The notes: generated from the sequence alone by a model not told the origin. DNA of 64,000 nt from Candidatus Soleaferrea massiliensis AP7 (GCF_000820765.1 NZ_CCYH01000021.1:88375-152374); one strand, 5' to 3'. Shown: positions 16,431 to 26,955, counted from the stretch's first letter. Program-made: numbers and translations.

Positions 16431-18486
16431 ATGGTTTCCCCCTTCCTTTCCCTGCATGCATCGGCCCGCCTTTGTAATCCGCGCGGGTTCCGGAACCGCC
16501 GCGGGAATTCCATTCGTCTTTGGAACCTTTGCCGCTGTTCGTCCCCCTTTTGTAACTGCCGCCGATGCTTGCGTTTCGCTTGGCACCTTTGGCGCTGTCT
16601 GCGTTTCCATTAGCGTATCTGCCGCCGCCCGAGTCTCTCCAGGAGCCTCTGCCGCCGTTTTGATGGTTCCGTTCCGGCGTTTTTTCCTGCGGCCGGGAGC
16701 GGTCGGGCCCAATCAGGCAGTCAGGGCCGGTGCCGATCAGATCGCTTCGGCCGGCTTTATACAGCGCTTCGGCGACAAGCGCGCGGTTCTGCGGCTTGAA
16801 ATACTGCAGCAGCGCGCGCTGCATGGCCTTCTCATGCTGAGATTTCGGCACAAAGACCGGCTGCAAGGTGTGCGGGTCAAGGCCGGTATAGAACATACAG
16901 GTCGAGACGGTGCCGGGCGTCGGGTAGAAGTCCTGCACCTGCTCGGGACGGATTTTATGCTTCTTCAGAAATTGTGCCAGCTGCACCGCGTCTCTCAATG
17001 TACTGCCCGGATGGGAGGACATCAGGTACGGCACCAGATACTGCTCCTTGCCGATCTTTTTGGTGGTGCTGTAGAAGCGGTTCATGAACTGGTTGTAGGC
17101 TTCGATATGGGGCTTGCCCATCCTGTCGAGCACCGCCGCGCTGCAGTGCTCCGGCGCAACCTTGAGCTGTCCGCTGACATGATGCTCGACCAGCTCGCGC
17201 ATGAACCGGTCGTCCTTGTCGTGGATCAGGTAGTCGTAACGGATGCCGGACCGGATGAACACCTTTTTGACGCCCTTCATCTCCCGCAGCGCCCGCAGGA
17301 TGTCCAGGTATTCGCTGTGGTCGACCTTGACAGCCGGGCAGATGCTCGGCGCAAGGCACCGCCGGTCCTTGCAGAAGCCCTTGGTCAGCTGCTTTTTGCA
17401 GGATGGGTTCCGGAAGTTGGCCGTCGGGCCGCCGACATCGTGGATGTAGCCCTTGAACCGCGGATTTTGGACCATCTCCGAAGCCTCCGCGAGGATGGAC
17501 TCCTTGCTGCGCGAGGTGATCTGCCGTCCCTGATGGAACGCGATCGAACAGAAGTTGCAGTTGCCGAAGCATCCGCGGTTGTGGATGACCGAGAATTCCA
17601 CCTCCTCGATGGCCGGTACGCCGCCGTACTGTTCGTAGGACGGATGGTAGTACCGCATATACGGCAGCGCGGCCACCGCGTCGAGTTCCTCGGTGGACAG
17701 CGGCGGCATCGGGCGGTTCTGCACCAGCAGCCTGTCTCCATGCTTCTGTACGACCGCGCGGCCGATGACCGCGTCCTGCTCGTCGATCTGCAGCTTGCAG
17801 GCTTTGGCGTAGGACAGCTTGTTTTCCCGCACCTTCTCATAGGAGGCACAGGAAACATGCTCCTCTTCGGGCGGGCTGGACAGCTGCGTTAAATAGCAGA
17901 TGCCGCGGATGTCGTGCAGGTCTTCCACCCGTTCACCGGCGGCAAGCCGGTTTGCGATCTGCCGGGTCTGGTTTTCTCCCATACCGAAGATCAGAAGGTC
18001 CGCGCCGGAATCGGCCAGGATGGACGGGCGCACCGCGTCATCCCAGTAGTCGTAGTGCGCGAACCGGCGGAGCGACGCCTCCAGCCCGCCGATGATGATG
18101 GGCACATCCGGGTAAAGCCGCCGGATGGTTTTACAGTATGTGATCACAGCGCGGTCCGGACGGCGTCCGGCCTTGCCGCCCGGACTGTAGAAGTCGTCGC
18201 TGCGCTTGCGTTTGGCTACGGTATAGTGGGCGACCATCGAATCGATGTTGCCGCTTGTGACAAAGAAGGCGTGCTTCGGTCTTCCATAGATCATGAAATC
18301 GGCGTCGCTGAGCGGCTGCGCAATCATGCCGACCCGAAAGCCCTCCGCTTCCAGAACCCGCGCGGTGATGGCGATGCCGAAGCTCGGATGGTCGACGTAG
18401 GCGTCTCCGGTCACACAGATGAAGTCGGCGGCATCCCATCCGCGCCGCTGCATGTCAGCTTTTCTGAGTGGTAAAAACTGTTTCAC
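16405..18486 (-). CDS. ygiQ: YgiQ-family radical SAM protein
   Basis: Large radical SAM protein (UPF0313) of undetermined reaction. The 693-residue product contains the radical SAM cluster motif CFGNCNFCS (CxxxCxxC) after an N-terminal family domain (FICVTGDAYVDHPSFG, IIGGLEASLRRFAHYDYWDD). The last 90 or so residues are a low-complexity Gly/Ser/Lys/Arg tail ending KPYGSKKRKP, which may bind nucleic acid. Its coding end overlaps the metallo-beta-lactamase gene, indicating one transcript. Confidence 0.92.
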   Translation of the reverse strand: MKQFLPLRKADMQRRGWDAADFICVTGDAYVDHPSFGIAITARVLEAEGFRVGMIAQPLSDADFMIYGRPKHAFFVTSGNIDSMVAHYTVAKRKRSDDFYSPGGKAGRRPDRAVITYCKTIRRLYPDVPIIIGGLEASLRRFAHYDYWDDAVRPSILADSGADLLIFGMGENQTRQIANRLAAGERVEDLHDIRGICYLTQLSSPPEEEHVSCASYEKVRENKLSYAKACKLQIDEQDAVIGRAVVQKHGDRLLVQNRPMPPLSTEELDAVAALPYMRYYHPSYEQYGGVPAIEEVEFSVIHNRGCFGNCNFCSIAFHQGRQITSRSKESILAEASEMVQNPRFKGYIHDVGGPTANFRNPSCKKQLTKGFCKDRRCLAPSICPAVKVDHSEYLDILRALREMKGVKKVFIRSGIRYDYLIHDKDDRFMRELVEHHVSGQLKVAPEHCSAAVLDRMGKPHIEAYNQFMNRFYSTTKKIGKEQYLVPYLMSSHPGSTLRDAVQLAQFLKKHKIRPEQVQDFYPTPGTVSTCMFYTGLDPHTLQPVFVPKSQHEKAMQRALLQYFKPQNRALVAEALYKAGRSDLIGTGPDCLIGPDRSRPQEKTPERNHQNGGRGSWRDSGGGRYANGNADSAKGAKRNASIGGSYKRGTNSGKGSKDEWNSRGGSGTRADYKGGPMHAGKGRGKPYGSKKRKP

Positions 18487-18832
18487 AGATACATCCTCTA
18501 TTGATCAATGCGGCCGGCGCATATCAGTATTCTTATGCGCCGGCCTGTTGTTTCTTTGTTATCTGCCGGTTTGGTTCAGTCTTCGTCCGTACGGCGCAGG
18601 GCTGTCCGGAACAAATGTCATGGATGAATGTTTTATCCTTGTACAGACGGACCGCACATCCTGTAGATTATCTCCATGCTTGATGCAGGAGATCGAGTAT
18701 CATCTGGTCCGTCGCATGTATCGAAACCACAGTGATAAAATAACGTCATTTCATGATGTATCGAAACCACGGTGATAGGATTTATTTCCATAGTATATCA
18801 AAACCACAGTGATTAGGACAGTATCATTTCCA
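18487..18832. other. 346-bp spacer between spoIIIE/ftsK and ygiQ
   Basis: There is no gene. The spoIIIE-proximal end carries three short direct repeats (listed separately). No clear terminator or promoter was recognised, so whether ygiQ is read from the spoIIIE side is open. Confidence 0.5.
18716..18813. repeat. Three copies of a GTATCGAAACCACAGTGAT repeat
   Basis: Copies with core TCGAAACCAC (third TCAAAACCAC) begin at 18721, 18761 and 18798, so the period is 40 then 37 bases. The sequences between them also resemble each other (TCATTTCATGATG, TTATTTCCATAG, TATCATTTCCATTA), so this is a degenerate tandem repeat rather than repeats with unique spacers. Confidence 0.65.
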
Positions 18833-21256
18833 TTACGAAAGTGAATCGCCGGAGGTAAAGCCCATCTCCAGGAACTGCTGGCGGTTGATCAGCACCTCAC
18901 GCGGCCGGTTGCCGTCCAGCGGGCCGATGATGCCGCGGGATTCCATTTCGTCGACCAGGCTGGCCGCCCGGGCATATCCCACGCGCATCTTGCGCTGCAG
19001 CATCGACGTGGAAATCTGTCCCAGCTCGACGGCGCACTCGATGGCCTTGGGGAGCAGATCGTCGCTTTCGCTGCTGGCAGGCGCGGAATTTGCGGAGCCG
19101 CGCTTCTCCTTGGGCTGTACGGCGCGCTTCTCAATCTCTTCCATGATCTGTTCGTCATACAGCGCCTGCTCGCCGTTCTTGATGTAGTCGACGACCTTCT
19201 CGACCTCCCCGTCGGTGACGAAGCAGCCCTGGATGCGCACCGGCTTGGAGTAGCCGACCGGGAAGAACAGCATGTCGCCGCGTCCGAGCAGCTTTTCCGC
19301 GCCGGAGGAATCCAGGATGGTTCTGGAGTCGACCTGCGAGGAGACGGCGAACGCGATGCGCGACGGAATGTTCGCCTTAATGACGCCGGTGATGACGTCG
19401 ACCGACGGGCGCTGGGTCGCAATGACCAGATGCATGCCCGCGGCGCGCGCCATCTGCGCCAGGCGGCAGATGGCGTCCTCGACCTCGTTCGGCGCCGCCA
19501 TCATCAGGTCGGACAGCTCGTCGATAATGATCACGATCTGCGGCAGCGGGTTGATCGGCAGATCCTCCCGCTGGCTCAGCTTGTTGTATCCGTTCAGGTC
19601 GCGCACGCCGTTTTCAGCAAACAGCTTGTAGCGGTTGAGCATCTCGTTGACCGCCCAATTGAGCGATCCAGCCGCCTTTCTGGGATCGGTCACGACCGGC
19701 ACCAGCAGATGCGGGATGCCGTTGTAGACGCCGAGCTCGACCACCTTCGGGTCGATCATCAGAAACCGCACCTCATCCGGTGAGGATTTGTACAGCAGGC
19801 TCAGGATGATCGAGTTGATGCAGACCGATTTACCGGAGCCGGTCGCGCCGGCGATCAGCACGTGCGGCATCTTCGCGATGTCCGCGACGCAGACGCTGCC
19901 GCCGATATCCCGGCCGAGCGCGACGCTCAGCTTGCTTCTCGCCTGCAGGAATTCGCGCGAGCCGATGACCTCGCTGATGCGGACCATGCTGACATGCTTG
20001 TTCGGCACCTCGATGCCGACCGCCGACTTGTTGGGGATCGGCGCCTCGATGCGCACGCCGGCCGCCGCGAGATTCAGCGCGATGTCGTCGGAAAGGTTGG
20101 TGATCTTGCTGATTTTCACACCGACCGACGGCTGCAGTTCATACCGCGTGACGGCCGGACCCTTCGATATATTGACAATCCGCGTCTCCACGCCGAAGCT
20201 CTTGAGCGTGTCGACCAGCCGCGACGCGCTGGCCTTCAGTTCCTCGCTGGTGCCCTGCTCATTGACCGGCTTCGCCTCCTTCAGGATGCTGATCGGCGGC
20301 TTGTTGTAGACGCTCTGGACGTTTTCAGGCGGCTTTGTTTCCTCGCGCTGCACCGCCCTGGCGGTTTCCTGTTTGACCTCTTCGCTCTGCTTGACCGCCT
20401 TGCTGACCAGCTCGTCGATCGGCGGCGTAGGCGTCGGGGTGGTGAATGCCGCGTCCTCATCGCCTTTCTGTTTGCGCCGGAAACGGCCCATATGTTCTTC
20501 GTGTTCTTTTTTCGCGGCTTCGAGGATATCCTCGACCGACCCCTTGTCCGACTGCACCGGATGAACCGGATAAGCGTCGCCGTTCTCATCGATTTCGACG
20601 TCGATGTTGAACTTCTTCTTTTTCTCCTTGACGAAATGCGGCGCGACCTTCTGTTCGACCTTTTTGACCGGCTTCATCGCGGCGCGCAGGAACTGAATCA
20701 GCGTCCGGCCGGTCAGCACCATGATCAGCACGAACAGCAGCAGGATGTTCACGATGATCGCGCCGGCCTTGCCGAACAGCGCGTGGAACGAGATGCCGGT
20801 GATCAGCGACGCGACGCCGCCGCCGCGCAGCGATACGCCCGCGCGGTAAAGGTTGCTGATCTGTTCCAGAAAGCCGTTGCCCTGCAGCTGCCCGTTAAAG
20901 AACAGCTGGATCAGCCCGCACAGTGCGAGCAGCGTGGCAAACGCCAGCCAGAGCCTGGGACCGGCCGATCCGACCTCCTTTTCCATCGCCAGCAGCACCG
21001 CGACATAGATCAGAATCGGCGCAATTATGTACGAACAGATGCCAAAGGTGCCCAGCACCATCTGATGAAAGAAATTCCAGACGCTCTGCCCGGCGATCAA
21101 GGTCAGGAAGAAGAACAGAATGCCCACGGCGAACAGCACGATGGATGAGATCTGCCGCCGCATCTTGTTCTGCTGGGGTTTTTGCGGCTCTTTTTTTTTG
21201 AGAACCGGGCCTTTGCTTCGGGCCTTTTGGGTTGACGGCTTTTTTCGGGATGCCAA
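18833..21256 (-). CDS. ftsK: DNA translocase FtsK/SpoIIIE
   Basis: Membrane-anchored, ATP-driven DNA pump that clears chromosome DNA from the septum, or moves it into the forespore in spore formers. The 807-residue protein has about four N-terminal membrane segments, a charged linker rich in K, E, P and Q, then the motor with Walker A GATGSGKS near residue 465, Walker [26 protein letters not shown], and a C-terminal winged-helix gamma domain ([20 protein letters not shown]) that reads KOPS/SRS-type DNA signs. A TTG at 21256 is chosen because GGAGGTG lies exactly eight bases upstream; a GTG nine bases further up is too close to that site. Neighbours ylzJ and tepA match the Bacillus spoIIIE region. 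Confidence 0.94.
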   Translation of the reverse strand: MASRKKPSTQKARSKGPVLKKKEPQKPQQNKMRRQISSIVLFAVGILFFFLTLIAGQSVWNFFHQMVLGTFGICSYIIAPILIYVAVLLAMEKEVGSAGPRLWLAFATLLALCGLIQLFFNGQLQGNGFLEQISNLYRAGVSLRGGGVASLITGISFHALFGKAGAIIVNILLLFVLIMVLTGRTLIQFLRAAMKPVKKVEQKVAPHFVKEKKKKFNIDVEIDENGDAYPVHPVQSDKGSVEDILEAAKKEHEEHMGRFRRKQKGDEDAAFTTPTPTPPIDELVSKAVKQSEEVKQETARAVQREETKPPENVQSVYNKPPISILKEAKPVNEQGTSEELKASASRLVDTLKSFGVETRIVNISKGPAVTRYELQPSVGVKISKITNLSDDIALNLAAAGVRIEAPIPNKSAVGIEVPNKHVSMVRISEVIGSREFLQARSKLSVALGRDIGGSVCVADIAKMPHVLIAGATGSGKSVCINSIILSLLYKSSPDEVRFLMIDPKVVELGVYNGIPHLLVPVVTDPRKAAGSLNWAVNEMLNRYKLFAENGVRDLNGYNKLSQREDLPINPLPQIVIIIDELSDLMMAAPNEVEDAICRLAQMARAAGMHLVIATQRPSVDVITGVIKANIPSRIAFAVSSQVDSRTILDSSGAEKLLGRGDMLFFPVGYSKPVRIQGCFVTDGEVEKVVDYIKNGEQALYDEQIMEEIEKRAVQPKEKRGSANSAPASSESDDLLPKAIECAVELGQISTSMLQRKMRVGYARAASLVDEMESRGIIGPLDGNRPREVLINRQQFLEMGFTSGDSLS

Positions 21257-21353
21257 TGCGCCCACACCTCCATATACTTACGATGATGATATCCCTATGT
21301 ATGAGAACTGCGGCAAAAGCGCTTCCTTCTGCCGCAGAGATGGTCTTTCTGTT

Positions 21354-21557
21354 TTAATGACGGTCTTGATACGTCCTGCCGGGGCTGTACTGGTCGTCCA
21401 GATACATCTTGGGATCGGTGGAGATCAGCCGGACGACCTTGTACCCATCGTCCTGTTTGCACATCTCCAGCATGCCGCCGGTGATGTTTTTAAATTCGGT
21501 TTTTGCTTCCTCGGCCGGATAGCTCAACAGCTCGATGGGAACCACCGTGTAGAGCAT
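21354..21557 (-). CDS. ylzJ: YlzJ-like small protein
   Basis: A 67-residue protein of the YlzJ family (opening MLYTVVPIELLSYP, with MLEMCKQDDGYKVVRLISTDP). The function is unknown. The gene starts two bases after the tepA stop behind GGGAGGG, and lies before the ftsK/spoIIIE gene, the same order as in Bacillus. The position supports the family call and suggests translational coupling to tepA. Confidence 0.85.
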   Translation of the reverse strand: MLYTVVPIELLSYPAEEAKTEFKNITGGMLEMCKQDDGYKVVRLISTDPKMYLDDQYSPGRTYQDRH

Positions 21558-21559
21558 GG

Positions 21560-23284
21560 TTATCCCTCCCAGTCTTCGAAGTCGGAGATAATCTCCGGTT
21601 CAATTTCATGGATGGCGGCATATTCCAGCATCTCCTCTGACAGCGCGCGCGGGTCGGTCTGGGTCTGTTCGGTGCCCTGCTCAGCCGGCTTCACCGCATA
21701 CGGGGAAATGGAAGACGCCGCAGGCTCCTGCTTCAGCGCACCCGCTTTTGGCGTAAGGATTTCGGAAACCGTGTCGGCTTTGTTCTCCATGCCCCAACTC
21801 GCCGAAGAAGAACCAGGGAGTTGGGAGGATAAGGAGCCGTCATATCTGTCCGGTTTTATATGACTCGATGCGGTATGCCGCGCCGTGTCAGCGCTTTTCA
21901 GGGATTCGGATACGGCAGCCGGCATAAACGGCTCCGCCGCGTCGTCCAAAGCCCGCGCCTTTGCGCCCACCCAATAGGAGGTGTATGAATCCGGTGTCTC
22001 GTTGACATTCTGTCTCAGCACCGCGACAGGCTCGGGCGATGAGGACACAGCGTCATGAGAAACACCTCCGCTTTGACTGTCTGTATGCATGTCGGTATGA
22101 TATGCTTCTGCGGCGGCCTTTCCAGCACGATTTTCCTGTTGACTGTCCGCATGCGTGTTGATATGGTGCTGCTGGCTGATGCCCTGCACAGCATCAAAAT
22201 TCCGCTTGTTTTCTATCTGTTCAGCAAGACCCATTTTTCCGCGGCTCCTGCCCGTTTGCTCCTGCCCGTATTTTTCTGTCTTCATATTGGCGGCTGGATT
22301 TTCGGCGGACGTCTTTGCGTTGCCGGATTTCTCAGAGGAGTTCTTTTTGTTCCCGGATTTTTTGCCGCTTCGTGTAGAGGAAGCCTTGCCGTTTCCGGCA
22401 TTCCTGCCTTTTTCATCTTTGGCGGCAGGTTCCTGTGTTTGTCCGGCGGTTTCGCCGCCATTCTGCTTATCGTCGGAAGCGGCAGCCGGATCTTCATTTT
22501 GCGGGTTCTGCGCCGTCTCATCAGCGTTCCGGCCTTTTTCCTGTTCCTGCTGCTCGTCGATCATCTCGTACAGGCAGTGGATGACGTCCTGTAAGGAACC
22601 CAGCTCGTCGATCAGCCCCTCCCGGACCGCGTTCTCGCCGTCCAGCACGGTGCCGACATCCATGGCCAGTTCTCCGGTGGTCATCATCAGTTCTTTGAAG
22701 CGGTCGGCCGTGATGCCGGAATTCTGCGACACAAATTTGATGATGCGGTCCTGCATTTTTTCAAAATACGAGAAGGTCTGCGGCACGCCGAGCACCAGGC
22801 CGCTCATGCGGACCGGATGGATTGTCATCGTCGCGCTCGGCGCGATGTAGGAGCGGCGGGCGCTGCACGCAAGCGGCACGCCGATGGAATGGCCGCCGCC
22901 CAGCACCAGCGATACGGTCGGCGTCTTCATGCCGGCCACCAGCTCGGCGATGGCAAGTCCCGCCTCGACATCCCCGCCGACGGTGTTCAGGATGATGATC
23001 AGCCCTTCGATGCGCGGGTCCTCTTCAATGGCGACCAGCGCGGGGATCACATGCTCATATTTGGTGGTCTTGTTCTGTGCGGGCAGGATGTAATGCCCTT
23101 CCACCTGTCCGATGATCGTCAGACAATGGATGACATGCCTGCCGCGGGCGGCCGTGATCGAGCCGGTCTGCACAATCTGTTCGGTCTGTTCGCTGCTGCC
23201 GGTGTTTTCCGTATCATTTTCCTGTTCTGTATCGGGGGACGGCTGCTCATTGGGGTTGTGAAGATGGTTGTTTTCATTTGTCAT
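21560..23284 (-). CDS. tepA: TepA-like ClpP-fold serine protease with a long low-complexity tail
   Basis: The N-terminal 235 residues form a ClpP-like domain: [23 protein letters not shown], then [14 protein letters not shown] with the presumed catalytic serine and MTIHPVR with the catalytic histidine. Bacillus TepA, about 245 residues, was linked to protein export and is encoded in the same place. Here the protein continues to 574 residues with an Asn/Gln/Lys/Ser/Ala-rich, largely unstructured tail that ends in an acidic segment ([20 protein letters not shown]). No membrane segment is seen. ATG 23284 follows AGGAGGT at nine bases. Confidence 0.88.
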   Translation of the reverse strand: MTNENNHLHNPNEQPSPDTEQENDTENTGSSEQTEQIVQTGSITAARGRHVIHCLTIIGQVEGHYILPAQNKTTKYEHVIPALVAIEEDPRIEGLIIILNTVGGDVEAGLAIAELVAGMKTPTVSLVLGGGHSIGVPLACSARRSYIAPSATMTIHPVRMSGLVLGVPQTFSYFEKMQDRIIKFVSQNSGITADRFKELMMTTGELAMDVGTVLDGENAVREGLIDELGSLQDVIHCLYEMIDEQQEQEKGRNADETAQNPQNEDPAAASDDKQNGGETAGQTQEPAAKDEKGRNAGNGKASSTRSGKKSGNKKNSSEKSGNAKTSAENPAANMKTEKYGQEQTGRSRGKMGLAEQIENKRNFDAVQGISQQHHINTHADSQQENRAGKAAAEAYHTDMHTDSQSGGVSHDAVSSSPEPVAVLRQNVNETPDSYTSYWVGAKARALDDAAEPFMPAAVSESLKSADTARHTASSHIKPDRYDGSLSSQLPGSSSASWGMENKADTVSEILTPKAGALKQEPAASSISPYAVKPAEQGTEQTQTDPRALSEEMLEYAAIHEIEPEIISDFEDWEG

Positions 23285-23668
23285 CGTTTTTATACCTCCT
23301 GCCCGGTTTCAGGCACTGTATGTTTCTTTTTTTCCGGGGAAAAACACTACAGTATACTATCTGCAAAAAGAGCCGCAGATATACCAAAAGCCTCGGACGG
23401 ATGAGCGGAAAAATGCAAAAATAGCAATTGCCGGACTGCATAAAAACGATTTGCTCTAACAATTTATTATAACAACCTTTGCAGTCGAATACAAGTTTAT
23501 TTTTAACCTGAATTTATACATTCTTTAACTTTTCTTCGCATTTCATCTACTTTAATCCGTTAAAATGTTGACAATAAATAGGTGCGTGTTGTACAATGGT
23601 ACCGAAAGTCATTGGGCTGTCCAGTGCTGAGCGCACGGCGGCCCGGCAAAGCAGAAAGGGGCAAAAAA
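23285..23668. promoter_or_regulatory. Divergent intergenic region tepA / aconitase
   Basis: 384 bases, AT-rich. It holds a 7-bp inverted repeat TATCTGC / GCAGATA (23358-23381) on the tepA side, a TTTAA-N4-TTAAA palindrome (23551-23564) and the aconitase promoter (23568-23597). I see no gene. Confidence 0.6.
23568..23597 (+). promoter_or_regulatory. Sigma-A-type promoter for aconitase
   Basis: A consensus -35 TTGACA (23568-23573), 18-base spacer and TACAAT (23592-23597), about 65 bases before the aconitase ATG at 23669. Confidence 0.7.
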
Positions 23669-25600
23669 ATGGGATATACTTTGGCTCAGAAAATTATCAA
23701 AAACCATCTGGTCGACGGTGAAATGACCGTCGGCAGCGAGATCGGCCTGAAAATAGACCAGACGCTGACACAGGACGCGACCGGCACCATGGCATACCTC
23801 GAATTCGAAGCGATGGGCGTGCCGCGGGTCAAAACCGAGCGCTCCGTTGCATATATCGACCACAACACCCTGCAGTCGGGCTTCGAAAACGCGGACGACC
23901 ACCGTTTCATCGGCTCGGTCGCGAAGAAGCACGGCATCTACTTCTCCCGTCCGGGCAACGGCATCTGCCATCAGGTTCATCTGGAACGCTTCGGCAAGCC
24001 GGGCAAGACGCTCATCGGCTCGGACAGCCACACCCCGACCGGCGGCGGCATCGGCATGCTGGCGTTCGGCGCGGGCGGCCTGGATGTCGCGGTCGCGATG
24101 GGCGGCGGCGCTTATTACATCGCGATGCCGAAGATGGTCAAGGTCAACCTGACCGGAAAACTGAACGACTGGGTTGCCGCGAAGGATATCATCCTCGAGG
24201 TGCTGCGCCGGCTGACCGTCAAGGGCGGCGTCGGCAAAATCATCGAATACACCGGCGAAGGCGTGAAGACCCTGAGCGTGCCGCAGCGCGCGACCATTAC
24301 GAACATGGGCGCGGAGCTGGGCGCGACGACCTCGGTCTTCCCGTCCGATGAAATTACCAAAGAGTTCCTGCGGGCGCAGGGACGCGTCGGTGACTGGCAG
24401 GCGCTGTCGGCCGACGAGGACGCCGTATACGACGAGGTTCTGGAGATCAATCTTTCTGAGCTTGAGCCGCTGGTTGCCTGTCCGCACATGCCGGACAACG
24501 TCAAGGCGGTTTCGGAGATTGCGGGCATGAAGGTCGACCAGGTCTGCATCGGCTCCTGCACCAACTCCTCCTACACCGACCTGATGACCGTCGCGAGCAT
24601 CTTAAAGGGCAAAACCGTACATCCGGATGTGTCCCTCTCGATCGCGCCGGGTTCCAAGCAGGTCTTCAATATGCTCGCGCAGAACGGCGCGCTGGCCGAC
24701 CTGATCGCCTCGGGCGCGAGGATTCTCGAAAGCGCCTGCGGACCGTGCATCGGCATGGGCCAGTCCCCGAACTCTGCCGGCATCTCGCTGCGGACCTTCA
24801 ACCGCAACTTTGAGGGCCGTTCCGGCACCAAGGACGCGGGCGTCTACCTGCTCTCGCCGGAGACCGCGGCCGTTTCCGCCCTGAGAGGCGTGCTGACCGA
24901 CCCGACCACGATGGGCGAAGCGCCGAGGATCGAGATGCCGAAGGCGTTTTTGATCAACGACAACATGATCGTCGAGCCGGAAAGCGAAGAGAATATGCAG
25001 TCGGTCGTCGTCCTGCGCGGACCGAACATCAAGGAATTCCCGGCATCCGACGAGCTTGCCGAGAACATCGGCGCGGACGTGCTTTTGAAGGTCGGCGACA
25101 ACATCACGACCGACCACATCATGCCGGCCGGCGCAAAGCTGCTGCCGTACCGTTCGAACATTCCGCAGCTCTCGAACTACTGCTTCACCGCCTGTGACGA
25201 GGAATTCCCGGCACGCGCAAAGAAAGCGGGCAAGGGCATCATCGTCGGCGGCTCGAACTATGGACAGGGCTCCTCGCGCGAGCACGCGGCGCTCGTGCCG
25301 CTGTACCTCGGCATCAAGGCGGTCGTGGCCAAGAGCTTCGCGAGAATCCACCGCGCAAACCTGATCAACGCCGGCATCCTGCCGCTGGTCTTCAAAAACG
25401 AAGCGGACTACGATGCAGTCGAGCTGGGCGACAGCCTGACACTGGATAACATCCGCCGGCACGTTGTGAACGACGAACCGATCATCCTGCGCAATGAAAC
25501 CAGGGGCAAAGACATTGAAGTTACCTGCGAGCTGTCCGGCCGTCAGAAGGATATTCTGCTGGCTGGCGGCCTGCTGAACTATACAAGGGACAAAGCGTAA
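23669..25600 (+). CDS. acn: Aconitate hydratase
   Basis: Fe-S enzyme interconverting citrate and isocitrate. From ATG 23669, behind GAAAGGGG, the product has 643 residues, the length of the short bacterial aconitase group. The cluster-ligand cysteines are visible in CIGSCTNSS (around residue 297) and ACGPCIGMG (357 and 360). The C-terminal swivel domain has GDNITTDHIMPAG and GGSNYGQGSSREHAAL. The next gene is an isocitrate dehydrogenase, so together they make 2-oxoglutarate, presumably for glutamate synthesis. No citrate synthase is in the window. Confidence 0.95.
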   Translation: MGYTLAQKIIKNHLVDGEMTVGSEIGLKIDQTLTQDATGTMAYLEFEAMGVPRVKTERSVAYIDHNTLQSGFENADDHRFIGSVAKKHGIYFSRPGNGICHQVHLERFGKPGKTLIGSDSHTPTGGGIGMLAFGAGGLDVAVAMGGGAYYIAMPKMVKVNLTGKLNDWVAAKDIILEVLRRLTVKGGVGKIIEYTGEGVKTLSVPQRATITNMGAELGATTSVFPSDEITKEFLRAQGRVGDWQALSADEDAVYDEVLEINLSELEPLVACPHMPDNVKAVSEIAGMKVDQVCIGSCTNSSYTDLMTVASILKGKTVHPDVSLSIAPGSKQVFNMLAQNGALADLIASGARILESACGPCIGMGQSPNSAGISLRTFNRNFEGRSGTKDAGVYLLSPETAAVSALRGVLTDPTTMGEAPRIEMPKAFLINDNMIVEPESEENMQSVVVLRGPNIKEFPASDELAENIGADVLLKVGDNITTDHIMPAGAKLLPYRSNIPQLSNYCFTACDEEFPARAKKAGKGIIVGGSNYGQGSSREHAALVPLYLGIKAVVAKSFARIHRANLINAGILPLVFKNEADYDAVELGDSLTLDNIRRHVVNDEPIILRNETRGKDIEVTCELSGRQKDILLAGGLLNYTRDKA

Positions 25601-25773
25601 AGGCTTTGTTCCCAGCCATGTAAACGGGAATAGAGAAACGCCTTTTCGGTCACGATATCATTGCGGCCGGTCTGAAGGCTCAAGCCATCTCCCGCCAACA
25701 CACGAACACGGTCGGCGGAAAGGGCAAAGGCCTTCCCCGGCCGCCCAACAAAAAGGATACGGAGGGAAAATCC

Positions 25774-26934
25774 ATGGAAAATAAAGTGAGCGTTGCCGCT
25801 GAAAAATTTGCCAGGCTGATCGAAGCGCAGCTGGCCCGCGTCGAGAAGATGAAGGCGCAGAAGGATTTTGTCAACTACGAGGAACTGGACCAGATCATCA
25901 TCGGCGTCTGCGGCGGCGACGGCATCGGCCCGATCATCACCCATGAGGCGCAGCGGGTGCTTTCCTACCTGCTCAAAGGGGATGTCGAGAAGGGCAGAAT
26001 CGTCTTCAAGGTCATCGACGGCCTGACCATCGAGAACCGCGTCAAGGCGAACAAGGCCATCCCGGACGATGTTCTTGAGGAACTCAAGAGCTGCCATGTC
26101 ATCCTGAAAGGCCCGACCACGACCCCGCGCGCCGGCGATCCGTGGCCGAACATCGAAAGCGCGAACGTCGCCATGAGAAAGGAACTCGACCTGTTCGCCA
26201 ATGTGCGCCCGGTCAAGATTCCGGAGCAGGGCATCGACTGGACCTTCTTCCGTGAGAACACCGAGGGCGCCTACACGATGGGTTCTTCTGGCATTGAGGT
26301 GGACGACGAGGTCGCGTTCGACTTCACGCTGACCACGACCGAGGGAACCGAGCGCATCGCGCGGCTTGCCTACGACTATGCGAAGAAGAACGGCAAGAAC
26401 CGCGTTTCGATTGTCACCAAGGCGAACGTTGTCAAGACGACCGACGGCAAGTTCTTAAAGCTCTGCCAGAATGTCGGTAAGGAATACCCGGACATCCAGA
26501 CCGATGACTGGTACATCGACATCATGACCGCGAAGCTGATTGACGAGAAGCGCAGAAGAGATTTCCAGGTTATGATCCTGCCGAACCTCTACGGCGACAT
26601 CATCACCGACGAAGCCGCGGAGATGCAGGGCGGCGTCGGAACCGCCGGCAGCGCGAACCTTGGCAAGCGCTATGCGATGTTCGAGGCCATTCACGGCTCC
26701 GCGCCGCGCATGGTAAACGAAGGCCGCGGCCAGTACGCCGATCCGTGCTCGATGCTCAGAGCGTCCGTGCTGCTGCTGTCCCACATCGGCTATCAGGCCG
26801 AGGCGGATAAGCTCGAACGCGCGCTGGACAAGTGCATGTATGAGGAAAAGAAGCTGACCATCACCGGACGCGACACGGGCTGCACCTGTGAAGCTTTCGG
26901 CGACTATGTCATGTCGGTCATCGAAACGTTATAA
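25774..26934 (+). CDS. Isocitrate/isopropylmalate dehydrogenase family, probably NAD-dependent isocitrate dehydrogenase
   Basis: A beta-decarboxylating dehydrogenase making 2-oxoglutarate from isocitrate. The 386-residue protein has GDGIGPIITHEA, the substrate-binding FFRENTEGAYTMGSSGIE loop, the YDYAKKNGKNRVSIVTKANVVK region and the metal-site NLYGDIITDEAAE. The aconitase context favours isocitrate over isopropylmalate, and no leucine genes are nearby. The ATG follows GGAGGG. An N-terminal 35-residue extension (KFARLIEAQLARVEKMKAQK) precedes the usual start of the fold. Confidence 0.88.
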   Translation: MENKVSVAAEKFARLIEAQLARVEKMKAQKDFVNYEELDQIIIGVCGGDGIGPIITHEAQRVLSYLLKGDVEKGRIVFKVIDGLTIENRVKANKAIPDDVLEELKSCHVILKGPTTTPRAGDPWPNIESANVAMRKELDLFANVRPVKIPEQGIDWTFFRENTEGAYTMGSSGIEVDDEVAFDFTLTTTEGTERIARLAYDYAKKNGKNRVSIVTKANVVKTTDGKFLKLCQNVGKEYPDIQTDDWYIDIMTAKLIDEKRRRDFQVMILPNLYGDIITDEAAEMQGGVGTAGSANLGKRYAMFEAIHGSAPRMVNEGRGQYADPCSMLRASVLLLSHIGYQAEADKLERALDKCMYEEKKLTITGRDTGCTCEAFGDYVMSVIETL

Positions 26935-26955
26935 ACCACTGATGATGAAAGACCT

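Noticed and set aside
16431..16712. Longer N-terminus for the ComEC-like hydrolase
   Set aside because: It would be an out-of-frame read of the ygiQ tail; the membrane anchor and GGAAGGGGG site support ATG 16430.
18716..18813. CRISPR array
   Set aside because: Only three short copies with unequal period and spacers that resemble each other; no cas genes in the window.
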